Shown piece by piece: positions 10,696-18,703 of a stretch of 64,000 nt of DNA. The position numbers were made by a program, and so were the translations under genes. How positions within the stretch are numbered: position 1 is the stretch's first letter; each line of letters begins with the position of its first letter. The notes below the pieces were generated by a model that had not been told where the DNA came from, ran no database searches, and worked only from the letters and a program-made list of their open reading frames with translations. Origin of the DNA: Flavobacteriaceae bacterium (GTDB lineage Bacteria > Bacteroidota > Bacteroidia > Flavobacteriales > Flavobacteriaceae); NCBI GenBank assembly GCA_013373385.1, contig JABXHX010000019.1, positions 1 through 64,000 on the forward strand. Reading direction: 5' to 3'.

Positions 10696-12348
10696 TTGCT
10701 AACATCGCTAACCATACAAAACTACGCGCTCATCAATCAGTTATCTATACAATTTACAGATGGACTGTCAATTATTACTGGAGAAACAGGTGCTGGGAAA
10801 TCTATTCTATTAGGTGCATTAGGCTTGGTATTGGGAAACAGGGCAGATATAGCTACTTTAAAAGATACTTCAAAAAAATGTGTGGTAGAAGCACAGTTAT
10901 CAATTGCAAATTATCAGTTAGCGGCCTTTTTTGAGTCGGTAGATTTAGATTATGAGGCAGAAACCATTATTAGAAGAGAGATTTTACCTTCGGGTAAATC
11001 ACGCGCTTTTGTAAATGATACACCTGTTACACTCTCAGTATTAAATCAGTTGAGGTTTCAGTTGATAGATGTGCATTCACAGCATCAAACCTTGACATTG
11101 TCTGAGGGAAATTTTCAGTTTTACATATTAGATGCGCTAGCAAATAATGCAGAAAGAATAGCTTCGTATAAAAGAGGATTACAGCAACTTACAAGCTATA
11201 AAAAAGAATTGCTAGCATTAGAGGCTAGTCAACGAGAAGCCAATCAGCAATACGATTACAATTTACATTTATACAATGAGTTGGTAGAAGCTAATTTACA
11301 AGAAGATGAACAAGAAACATTAGAAACACAATTAGAAAAATTGAGTAACGTAGAAGATATTCAACTCAATTTATCTGAAGCGGTTCATATTTCTACAGCC
11401 GATGAAATTGGTATTCAAAACTTATTACACACTTTAGAGAACAGGTTACAAAAAGTGGCTCCTTTTTCAAAAGAATACGAGGAGGTGTTTGAGCGAATTA
11501 CAAGCGTAAAAATAGAATTAGATGATATTGTTGCTGAGCTAGAGAGTGCCAATGAATCAATTGACGCGAACCCTAATGAGTTAGAAAGAGTTAATGATAG
11601 ATTGCAGTTAATTTACAACTTACAAAAAAAGCACTATGTTGCTACCATACCAGAACTGTTAGTACTACAAGAAAAACTAGCTCAAAAAGTAGCACAGGTA
11701 GAAAATGCAGAAGAAACCATCCATCAAAAGCAGCAACAAATAGATGAAGTAACCGTAAAGCTAAATCAAGTTGCGAATCTAATTTCTAAAGCAAGAGCAA
11801 AAGTAATTCCGAATCTAAAAAAGCAATTAGAATTTTTATTGTCAGAATTAGGGATGCCAAATGCTCGTTTTTCTATTAAATTATCAATTGCAGAAGACTT
11901 TTTAGCAAACGGAAAAGACCAGCTAGAATTTTTATTTTCAGCAAATAAAGGAGGAAAGTTTGGAGCACTAAAAAAAGTAGCTTCTGGAGGTGAATTGTCT
12001 AGAATAATGCTTGCCATTAAAAAGATTTTATCAGAAAACATCAAACTACCAACCATTATTTTTGATGAAATAGATACTGGAGTTTCTGGAGAAATTTCGA
12101 ATAAAATTGCAAATATTATGCAACAAATGGCAAAAAATATGCAAGTCATTACTATAACACATTTGCCACAAATTGCCGCGAAAGGAGACCAACATTACAA
12201 AGTTTACAAAGAAGAAATAAATGAAAAAACCACCACAAATTTAAAACTACTTGATAAAGATGAACGCATTGTAGAAGTCGCAGAAATGTTAAGTGGTAAG
12301 AATATTTCAGATTCAGCAATTGTTCATGCAAAAGAGTTGTTGAATTAA
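10696..12348 (+). CDS. recN: DNA repair ATPase RecN, TTG start
   Basis: RecN is an SMC-like ATPase for double-strand break repair. Walker A is GETGAGKS near residue 31, the ABC signature is ASGGELSRIM, and Walker B is IIFDEIDTGVSG; a long coiled-coil arm lies between. The 550-residue length is normal. No ATG exists between the in-frame stop of porD and the conserved N terminus (LTSLTIQNYALI), so translation must begin at the TTG at 10696 (or a still rarer codon). The start is 24 bases after porD, in the same reading frame. It is probably the last gene of the bamD operon. Confidence 0.95.
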   Translation: MLTSLTIQNYALINQLSIQFTDGLSIITGETGAGKSILLGALGLVLGNRADIATLKDTSKKCVVEAQLSIANYQLAAFFESVDLDYEAETIIRREILPSGKSRAFVNDTPVTLSVLNQLRFQLIDVHSQHQTLTLSEGNFQFYILDALANNAERIASYKRGLQQLTSYKKELLALEASQREANQQYDYNLHLYNELVEANLQEDEQETLETQLEKLSNVEDIQLNLSEAVHISTADEIGIQNLLHTLENRLQKVAPFSKEYEEVFERITSVKIELDDIVAELESANESIDANPNELERVNDRLQLIYNLQKKHYVATIPELLVLQEKLAQKVAQVENAEETIHQKQQQIDEVTVKLNQVANLISKARAKVIPNLKKQLEFLLSELGMPNARFSIKLSIAEDFLANGKDQLEFLFSANKGGKFGALKKVASGGELSRIMLAIKKILSENIKLPTIIFDEIDTGVSGEISNKIANIMQQMAKNMQVITITHLPQIAAKGDQHYKVYKEEINEKTTTNLKLLDKDERIVEVAEMLSGKNISDSAIVHAKELLN

Positions 12349-12474
12349 AAGAGGGGTAATAGTCTAAAGAGAAAGGACAAAAGTCTAAAGTTATAAATCA
12401 CAAGCCATATGCTAACACCTAACAGCTTATAGCTAAAACTAATAACTAACAAGAATAAAACAAACAACTATATT
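12349..12474. repeat. low-complexity intergenic spacer with AGTCTAAAG repeats
   Basis: This spacer before fabI contains two direct copies of AGTCTAAAG (12361-12369 and 12382-12390), then imperfect runs built from TAACA/CTAAC/AGCTTATAGCTA. A further copy occurs at 62175-62183 in another intergenic region. No gene, promoter consensus or strong hairpin was found. It looks like degenerate repeat sequence. Confidence 0.4.
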
Positions 12475-13287
12475 ATGAATAACTTACTAAAAGGAAAAAA
12501 GGGAATTATCTTCGGAGCATTAAACGAGCATTCTATTGCTTGGAAAGTTGCAGAAAAAGCACATGAACAAGGCGCTGAATTTGTGTTGACCAATGCACCA
12601 ATAGCAATGCGAATGGGAGAAATTAACAACTTAGCAGAAAAAACAAACGCTCAAGTAATTCCTGCAGATGCAACTTCTATGGATGATTTGACCAATTTAG
12701 TTGAGAAGTCTATGGAGATTTTAGGAGGAAAGCTAGATTTTGTATTACATTCTATCGGAATGTCTGTAAACGTTCGTAAAGGTCGTCATTATACCGATCA
12801 GAAATACGACTTTACAGAAAAAGGCTGGGATGTCTCTGCTGTTTCTTTTCATAAAGTAATGAATGTACTATACAATAAAAAAGCCATGAACGAATGGGGA
12901 AGTATAGTAGCGCTGACCTATATGGCTGCGCAACGTGTTTTTCCTGATTATAATGATATGGCAGACAACAAAGCTTATTTAGAAAGTATAGCACGTAGCT
13001 TTGGTTATTTCTTTGGACGTGATCAAAAAGTACGTGTCAATACCATTTCGCAATCACCAACACCAACTACTGCTGGAAGCGGAGTAAAAGGTTTTGATGG
13101 GTTTATTGCCTATGCTGATAAAATGTCGCCTTTAGGAAATGCAACAGCTTCAGATTGTGCAGATTACACCATTTCGTTATTTTCTGATTTAACAAAAAAG
13201 GTAACACTACAAAATCTATTTCATGATGGAGGCTTTTCTAATATGGGTGTAAGTGATGCCGTAATGGATAAATTTACAGAAGAATAG
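12475..13287 (+). CDS. fabI: enoyl-[acyl-carrier-protein] reductase FabI
   Basis: FabI performs the last reduction of each fatty-acid elongation cycle with NAD(P)H. It belongs to the SDR fold. The active-site tyrosine pair is Y149 (LTYMAAQ) and Y159, and Y159 with K166 forms the Y-x6-K motif typical of FabI. The N-terminal cofactor loop is IIFGALNEHSIAW. At 270 residues it is normal length. A strong intrinsic terminator follows at 13313. Confidence 0.96.
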   Translation: MNNLLKGKKGIIFGALNEHSIAWKVAEKAHEQGAEFVLTNAPIAMRMGEINNLAEKTNAQVIPADATSMDDLTNLVEKSMEILGGKLDFVLHSIGMSVNVRKGRHYTDQKYDFTEKGWDVSAVSFHKVMNVLYNKKAMNEWGSIVALTYMAAQRVFPDYNDMADNKAYLESIARSFGYFFGRDQKVRVNTISQSPTPTTAGSGVKGFDGFIAYADKMSPLGNATASDCADYTISLFSDLTKKVTLQNLFHDGGFSNMGVSDAVMDKFTEE

Positions 13288-13312
13288 CCTAGTAAATAAG
13301 AGAGTTTTTACG

Positions 13313-13346
13313 AAAGTACTAAAAGATTCTTTTTAGTGCTTTTTTC
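13313..13346 (+). terminator. fabI terminator
   Basis: AAAGTACTAAAA (13313-13324) pairs with TTTTAGTGCTTT (13331-13342) with one G-T pair and a GATTCT loop, followed by more T. Confidence 0.85.
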
Positions 13347-13416
13347 TTTTTGAAATTAAAAAAGAAAAAGCTAAGTTTACACTTTAATAAATTAATTTCA
13401 TAAATCCCTATAAAAA

Positions 13417-14211
13417 ATGAAATACCCCTTAAAAAAGATTATAGCGTCAGCTATATTGTTTTCCTGTATGTCTGTTTCTGGACAAATTTTAAGTGAAGAT
13501 TTTGAAAATGCTACCTTTCCTCCAGCTAATTGGACACTGACACAAACCAATACAAATGAAACTTGGACAGTAGATGCTAAAAATGCAAAATCAGGAGTGA
13601 AAAGTGCAGTCGTGTTTTATGATAAATCACTAGCTGCTCAAAATGAAAAACTAATTTCTCCAGCAATTGATTTAAAAACAGTAAAAGAACCTAAAGTAGA
13701 TTTTTGGTTTTCAATGAGTTACTTTTGGTCGGTTTCGCCAAATAACAATTACGATTTTAAAGTAAGTGTTAATGACGGAACTACATCTACAGTTGTGTGG
13801 ACAGAAAATAGCGAAGGAAGTTTTCAAGATTACACTTGGCGTAAAGTAACAATAGACTTAAAAGCATTTGCAGGAAAATCAAATTTAAAATTAGAATTTT
13901 CTTATGTGGGCACAGATGGTGCCACACTTCATATTGATGATGTGGTGGTTCAAGAGACTGCTGTACTGAGTGTAGAGAAAGTAAATGATTTACAAGTATC
14001 ATTCTATCCAAACCCAGCGAAAGACAAACTGTATATCCAATCAAAAGCAGCGATAGATCAAGTTGCTATTTATAATACTATTGGACAAAAAGTATATCAA
14101 TCTAGTTCAACAAAGTCGGCTATTGATATTTCAGAACTTACAGAAGGAGTTTATTTTGTAAAGGTAACTTCTGATGTAAAAACCAACACATATAAGATTG
14201 TAAAAGAGTAA
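13417..14211 (+). CDS. secreted choice-of-anchor J protein with T9SS type A sorting domain
   Basis: The 264-residue protein has a signal peptide ending near VSGQ. A beta-sandwich domain of about 160 residues follows. It starts LSEDFENATFPPANWTLTQ and ends LHIDDVVVQE, which is the cleaved-adhesin/choice-of-anchor J (MAM-like) signature. After a linker, residues about 190-264 form a type A T9SS C-terminal signal: VSFYPNPAKDKLYIQS, a central IYNTIGQKVYQ strand, and the final GVYFVKVTSDVKTNTYKIVKE. It is therefore expected to be secreted by the T9SS and possibly attached to the surface. The ligand or substrate is unknown. It has its own terminator downstream and appears monocistronic. Confidence 0.85.
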   Translation: MKYPLKKIIASAILFSCMSVSGQILSEDFENATFPPANWTLTQTNTNETWTVDAKNAKSGVKSAVVFYDKSLAAQNEKLISPAIDLKTVKEPKVDFWFSMSYFWSVSPNNNYDFKVSVNDGTTSTVVWTENSEGSFQDYTWRKVTIDLKAFAGKSNLKLEFSYVGTDGATLHIDDVVVQETAVLSVEKVNDLQVSFYPNPAKDKLYIQSKAAIDQVAIYNTIGQKVYQSSSTKSAIDISELTEGVYFVKVTSDVKTNTYKIVKE

Positions 14212-14236
14212 TTGCTTTTTTCATAAAAAACGATGT

Positions 14237-14265
14237 AAAGCACTCATAATTTTGAGTGCTTTTTT
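14237..14265 (+). terminator. terminator of the secreted anchor-J gene
   Basis: AAAGCACTCA (14237-14246) pairs with TGAGTGCTTT (14253-14262) around TAATTT, followed by a T run. It also rules out the ATG at 14252 as a start. Confidence 0.9.
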
Positions 14266-14268
14266 AAT

Positions 14269-14276
14269 TACCTTTG
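14269..14276 (+). promoter_or_regulatory. -7 promoter-like element of the glycosyltransferase gene
   Basis: TACCTTTG matches the consensus exactly but ends only 5 bases before the ATG, so transcription would start at or next to the start codon. Confidence 0.4.
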
Positions 14277-14281
14277 TTTTA

Positions 14282-15238
14282 ATGGAGCTATACTTTTCAA
14301 TTATCATTCCTGTTTACAATCGTCCACAAGAGATTGATGAGTTGTTAATGAGCCTTACCGAACAAGACTATCAAGGTGTTTTTGAAGTAATTGTTGTAGA
14401 AGATGGCTCAACTAAAACTGCCAAAGAACAAGTAGAAAAATATGCTTCAAAGCTAAACATCAACTATTTTTTTAAAGAGAATAGTGGGGCAGGAGCAAGT
14501 AGAAATTTTGGAATGCTGCAAGCAACGGGTAATTATTTTATTATTCTAGATTCTGATGTAATTGTACCAACCCAATATTTATCTGAAGTGTCTAAGTCTT
14601 TATATAAAAATTTTACTGATGCTTTTGGTGGACCTGATGCGGCGCATAAAAGTTTCACTCCCTTACAAAAAGCTATAAATTATTCTATGACTTCTTTTTT
14701 GACTACTGGCGGAATTAGAGGTAAGAAAAAAGCAGTAGGGAAATTTCAGCCAAGAAGTTTTAATTTAGGGCTTTCTCAAGCTGCGTTTGTAAAAACAAAA
14801 GGCTTTGCAAAGTTGAAAGTTGGAGAAGATATTGATTTAACCTTTAGACTTTGGAAACATGGCTTTAAAACACAACTGATAGAAAATGCCTTTGTATATC
14901 ATAAGCGCAGAAGTACGCTTAAACAATTTTATAAGCAAACCTTTGCATTTGGAACGGCAAGACCACAATTGAATCAACGCTATCCAGAAACTGCAAAAAT
15001 TACCTATTGGTTTCCGTCGTTATTTATTATAGGGTTTGATGTATCTATTTTAATGCTGATTTTTGGATATTGGCAATTGGCTGCACTATATAGTTTTTAT
15101 TTTATGTTATTGTTTTTAGATTCGTTAATTCAAAATAAAAGTTTTGTTGTTGCCTTTTTATCTATCATCACAACTTTTACTCAGCATCTAGGGTATGGTT
15201 TAGGTTTTTTAGAATCTAAGTTTTTAAAGAAAAAGTAA
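14282..15238 (+). CDS. membrane-associated family 2 glycosyltransferase
   Basis: The protein starts MELYFSIIIPVYNRPQE, a classic GT-A N terminus, and carries VVEDGST and the metal-binding ILDSDVIVP (D-S-D) motif. EDIDLTFRLWKHG corresponds to the acceptor/catalytic ED motif. Two or three membrane segments lie at the C terminus (from about residue 245). Donor and acceptor are unknown. I chose the ATG at 14282; an earlier in-frame ATG at 14252 lies inside the terminator of the preceding gene. A TACCTTTG element ends only 5 bases before the ATG, so the mRNA would be nearly leaderless if that promoter is used. Confidence 0.88.
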   Translation: MELYFSIIIPVYNRPQEIDELLMSLTEQDYQGVFEVIVVEDGSTKTAKEQVEKYASKLNINYFFKENSGAGASRNFGMLQATGNYFIILDSDVIVPTQYLSEVSKSLYKNFTDAFGGPDAAHKSFTPLQKAINYSMTSFLTTGGIRGKKKAVGKFQPRSFNLGLSQAAFVKTKGFAKLKVGEDIDLTFRLWKHGFKTQLIENAFVYHKRRSTLKQFYKQTFAFGTARPQLNQRYPETAKITYWFPSLFIIGFDVSILMLIFGYWQLAALYSFYFMLLFLDSLIQNKSFVVAFLSIITTFTQHLGYGLGFLESKFLKKK

Positions 15239-15271
15239 CGACAAATTTAAAATTTTACTGAATGTTGTGTA

Positions 15272-15320
15272 TTGTCATTTCGAGTGATTTCAACTTGTTT
15301 AAATTGTATCGAGAAATCTT
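15272..15320. repeat. REP-like intergenic repeat (TCATTTCGAG...CGAGAAATC type)
   Basis: Between two converging genes, TTGTCATTTCGAGTGATTTC is followed after about 20 bases by TATCGAGAAATCTTTT. Its two ends form an imperfect inverted repeat (ATTTC / GAAAT). The pattern resembles dispersed repeats of the TCATTTCGA...GAGAAATCT type that I recall from Flavobacteriia intergenic regions. Only one copy is seen in this window. Confidence 0.5.
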
Positions 15321-15341
15321 TTATCTTTTAAAAACTGTCAA

Positions 15342-17804
15342 TTAATAAATAGAATTCAAACTTTTAACCTCTAAGTCAGTTAATTCTGTTGCTGTTGTTG
15401 TAAACTCAATTTGTACTTTTTGATTAGGTAACAAATCAAAGTAGTTGTCAGAAAACTTCCCTTTTGTATATGTATGTAAAAACACGTCTTTTTGTAGTGT
15501 ATTAGAAATTAATTCAATTGTAAATCCTTTTTTAGTTTTGGTAATTGATTTAATAATATCGCTTTTAGGGAAGCTTAAATTTTTTGGTTTAGCAAAATAG
15601 TAAAGCGATGTAGAATTGCTGAACTCAACTATAAAAACAGTATTCTTATTTTTACTATAACTTGTAGGAATAGTGAAAACTTTTTGACTTGAATTTGCTT
15701 TTACAGTAATATCTTTTGAATTCGACCAAATTTCTTTTCCATAAAAGTCGATAATTTTTAGTTTCAATTTTCCTTCTAAATCAGCTAAAGAATCGTTAAC
15801 AATGTAAGTGTCATAACTGCCCTTATTTTTAATCGTAGATAGCAACACATTTTCAAAACTCTTTTTTGCTTTGTAATGCAAGGCTTTCCAGTTGCCAAAA
15901 TAATCGATACTAGACCAAGAAATCGCAGGCCAACAATCGTTCAATTGCCAGTATAGAGTACCCATATTGTATGGTTTTGCTCTACGATGAGCTTCGATTC
16001 CCATAGTTATTCCCTTAGCTTGTACAAGCTGACTAACATAAGCATAATCAGCAGCATTGGTAGGGACTTTATAATCACGTTTCATATATTCATCAATCAA
16101 CTGAAAACCTCTGTGATGCTTTTGATGCATTTTCATAGCATCCGTTTTTAGATTGATTTTTTCTGATTGATTGATATGCTGTAAAACTTCTATACTCGGA
16201 AAAGCTTGAAAACCAAATTCGCTCATAAACCTCGGAACTCTTTTTTCAAAATGTTCAAACGGTGCAGCATCATGCCAAACCCACCAATCGTGTGCATCGC
16301 CTTCAAATTCGTATTTTTTATTCCCTCTACCATATTTTGGAGAACTTTCCCAATAAGCTGTTTGACTATATTTAGCAACCGTATTTGGTAAAATACTATC
16401 AAACACTTTTAAATAATTGCTCCAAATTTCTTCTTTTTCATTTTCATTTCTACCATCTTGCCAACCCCAACGATGCCACCCCTCAGAGTTTTCATTATTT
16501 CCACACCAAAGTGCAATACTAGCATAGTTACGTAGTCTTTTTACTTGCTCTTCTGCTTCTATTGCAACATTAGTTAGATATTCTATATCACCAGGATACA
16601 TGGCACAGGCAAACATAAAGTCTTGCCAAACTAAGATGCCTTTTTCGTCGCATTTTTCATAGAAAATATCGTTCTCGTAAATTCCACCTCCCCATACACG
16701 TAGCATATTCATATTGGCATCAACCGCATCGCTTAACAACTTTTCGTAATGAGCGGCTGTTACTTTGTTCTGAAAGCTGTTTTGCGGAATGTAATTGGCA
16801 CCTTTTGCATAGACAGGAACTCCGTTTACATTGAAATAAAACGACTCACCAATCGAATCTTTTTCTGTAACGAGTTCAATTGTTCTCAATCCTTTTTTTA
16901 GCGTTTTACTCGCCACCAGCGTATTTTCTGAAGTTACTTCAAGCCGAATATCATATAAATAGGGTGTACCAATATTATGTGGCCACCATAAAGTCGCATT
17001 TTCAATTTCAAAAGTTAAACGCTTTGCAGCTGTATTGGTGTAGGTTTTTTGTAGTTGATTGTTTACGTAAATAGTGTAATTGAATTGTTTGTTCTTTTTG
17101 TCTGTAATTGATGCGTCTAAAACAACTTCTAACACTGCTTTTGAAGTGCTTAAAGATTTTTGTTTGATGTATACATCATTCAACTTATAATCATTCCAAG
17201 CAATTAGTTTAATAGGTTTCCAAATTCCAGCAGTATTTAGTTTTGGCCCCCAATCCCAACCGTATTGAAACTGTGCTTTTCTTGTAAAAATTCGATTGCC
17301 TTCAGGGAGTTGATAGACTAAATTTTTCTTTGCACTTTCTTCGTGTGATTTTGTGGGATAAAAAATAATTTTTAATTTATTTTCTTTTGAATGTGGTATG
17401 TCTTTTAATGAAATTGAATATTTTCTAAAAGCATTATCTGTATCTAATTGATACTTACCATTGATATAAATCTTTGCATAAGTATCTAACCCTTCAAATT
17501 CTAAGACAATATTTTTTTTAGCAATTATTTGATCGGTTAGCGTAAAATTTGTTTGATACACCCAAGTAGAATCTGAAACCCATTGCACTTTTTCTTCATT
17601 GGTTTTTATAAATGGATCTGGAATTTTTTTAATAGCTAACAAATCTGTAAACACATTTCCTGGTACAGTAGCTGGTTGCCAACTCGTTGAATTTTGAGAA
17701 GTAAATTGCCAGTTTTTATCAAGTAAAATTTCTATGGGTTGTTGATCTTTAGGCTGGCAACCTATCATAAGAATAAAAGAAAAAAGGAAAATGAGTTTAC
17801 GCAT
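15342..17804 (-). CDS. GH2 beta-mannosidase lipoprotein
   Basis: The enzyme hydrolyses terminal beta-mannosyl bonds, such as Man-beta-1,4-GlcNAc in N-glycan cores or beta-mannans. The lipobox is MIGC (Cys16). The GH2 sugar-binding domain occupies about 30-205, followed by the immunoglobulin-like domain and the TIM barrel. The acid/base is E438 (WCGNNENSEGW) and the nucleophile E529 (MSEFGFQAF). FAKGANYIP-type (here YAKGANYIP) and LRVWGGGIYE are typical of beta-mannosidases rather than beta-galactosidases. At 820 residues it is full length. Its ATG overlaps the end of cutC by 8 bases, so the two are translated from one message. Confidence 0.94.
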   Translation of the reverse strand: MRKLIFLFSFILMIGCQPKDQQPIEILLDKNWQFTSQNSTSWQPATVPGNVFTDLLAIKKIPDPFIKTNEEKVQWVSDSTWVYQTNFTLTDQIIAKKNIVLEFEGLDTYAKIYINGKYQLDTDNAFRKYSISLKDIPHSKENKLKIIFYPTKSHEESAKKNLVYQLPEGNRIFTRKAQFQYGWDWGPKLNTAGIWKPIKLIAWNDYKLNDVYIKQKSLSTSKAVLEVVLDASITDKKNKQFNYTIYVNNQLQKTYTNTAAKRLTFEIENATLWWPHNIGTPYLYDIRLEVTSENTLVASKTLKKGLRTIELVTEKDSIGESFYFNVNGVPVYAKGANYIPQNSFQNKVTAAHYEKLLSDAVDANMNMLRVWGGGIYENDIFYEKCDEKGILVWQDFMFACAMYPGDIEYLTNVAIEAEEQVKRLRNYASIALWCGNNENSEGWHRWGWQDGRNENEKEEIWSNYLKVFDSILPNTVAKYSQTAYWESSPKYGRGNKKYEFEGDAHDWWVWHDAAPFEHFEKRVPRFMSEFGFQAFPSIEVLQHINQSEKINLKTDAMKMHQKHHRGFQLIDEYMKRDYKVPTNAADYAYVSQLVQAKGITMGIEAHRRAKPYNMGTLYWQLNDCWPAISWSSIDYFGNWKALHYKAKKSFENVLLSTIKNKGSYDTYIVNDSLADLEGKLKLKIIDFYGKEIWSNSKDITVKANSSQKVFTIPTSYSKNKNTVFIVEFSNSTSLYYFAKPKNLSFPKSDIIKSITKTKKGFTIELISNTLQKDVFLHTYTKGKFSDNYFDLLPNQKVQIEFTTTATELTDLEVKSLNSIY

Positions 17805-18504
17805 TTTGTATCGATTTTATTAATTGTTGTATGGTTGGTATATCAGAAACTGTTTGCGGTGTTTTACCAAAGTAAGTATCAGAATCGTTTCGTTGGGTAA
17901 CGATAGAGGCTGATGCATGTACAGCTTTTAGTCCCGCTTTTTTAAACAAACCCACATTATTTGGGTTAATTCCGCCTCCTGCTAAAATAGTTAATTTGTT
18001 GCCTGCGAGTTCTTGTAATTCTTGCAATAAAAGGATTCCGTTTTCAGCTTTTGGTTGTTGACCAGAAGTCAATATTGTTTGTACCCCTAAAGCTATTAAA
18101 TTTTGCAAGGCTTCTTTCGGATTTGGAATACAATCAAACCCTCTGTGAAAGGCAAAATGCAACGAACCAGAAAGCTCAACTAACGCTTGGGTTCTTTTGT
18201 AGTCAATGGTGTTGTCTTTGTGTAAAATACCCGATACAATACCTGCAACACCCAATTCTTTACAAATACGGATATTTTCTTTCATTATTTCAAACTCTTC
18301 GTTTGTGTATGTAAAATCTCCACTTCTTGGACGAAGTAATACATGAACAGGAATGGTAAGTTGTTGTGTTACTTTTTTTAAGACTCCATAAGAAGGAGTG
18401 ATACCTCCAACTGATAATTCAGAACAGAGTTCAATTCTATTTGCACCTGCTTTTTCAGCATTGATGGCAGATTGATAAGAGTTTGCGCAAATCTCTAAAA
18501 GCAT
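17797..18504 (-). CDS. cutC: CutC family TIM-barrel protein
   Basis: The 235-residue protein has the conserved CutC N terminus (EICANSYQSAINAEKAGANRIELC shortened here to its key part A-G-A-x-R-I-E-L-C), the VHVLLRPRSGDF motif and GGGINPNN near the C terminus. CutC was named for copper homeostasis, but that role is disputed and no metal site is evident here. It is cytoplasmic, with no signal. It is the first gene of a two-gene operon with beta-mannosidase and lies inside a glycan-degradation locus, which suggests (inference) a role in sugar rather than copper metabolism. Confidence 0.93.
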   Translation of the reverse strand: MLLEICANSYQSAINAEKAGANRIELCSELSVGGITPSYGVLKKVTQQLTIPVHVLLRPRSGDFTYTNEEFEIMKENIRICKELGVAGIVSGILHKDNTIDYKRTQALVELSGSLHFAFHRGFDCIPNPKEALQNLIALGVQTILTSGQQPKAENGILLLQELQELAGNKLTILAGGGINPNNVGLFKKAGLKAVHASASIVTQRNDSDTYFGKTPQTVSDIPTIQQLIKSIQNA

Positions 18505-18557
18505 AATAGTGGCTTTAGTTATAGGAATTTATTTTGAGTTTCTTAAAATTATTGAAG

Positions 18558-18691
18558 CTGTCTAAAAATGTAATGCTGAAAAATGAAGTATCTTAAAAAA
18601 TTAAATAGTTGAATTTAACGAATTAAGATTTTTCTTCTTCGATTGCTTGCCGACAGACAGGCTTAAAACAACAAAAACACTTTTTAGACAG
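18558..18691. mobile_element. candidate MITE-like element with 11-bp terminal inverted repeats
   Basis: CTGTCTAAAAA at 18558-18568 is matched by its exact reverse complement TTTTTAGACAG at 18681-18691. The 134-base unit between cutC and the GH20 gene is non-coding and AT-rich except for a GC-rich patch (GCTTGCCGACAGACAGGC, 18645-18662). No transposase or clear target-site duplication is seen, so this may be a small non-autonomous element or a long-range hairpin repeat. Confidence 0.4.
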
Positions 18692-18703
18692 TCTCTACGG
18701 TTA

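Noticed and set aside
14252..14281. Upstream ATG for the glycosyltransferase
   Set aside because: It lies inside the loop and stem of the preceding terminator, and the extra residues do not belong to the GT-A N terminus.
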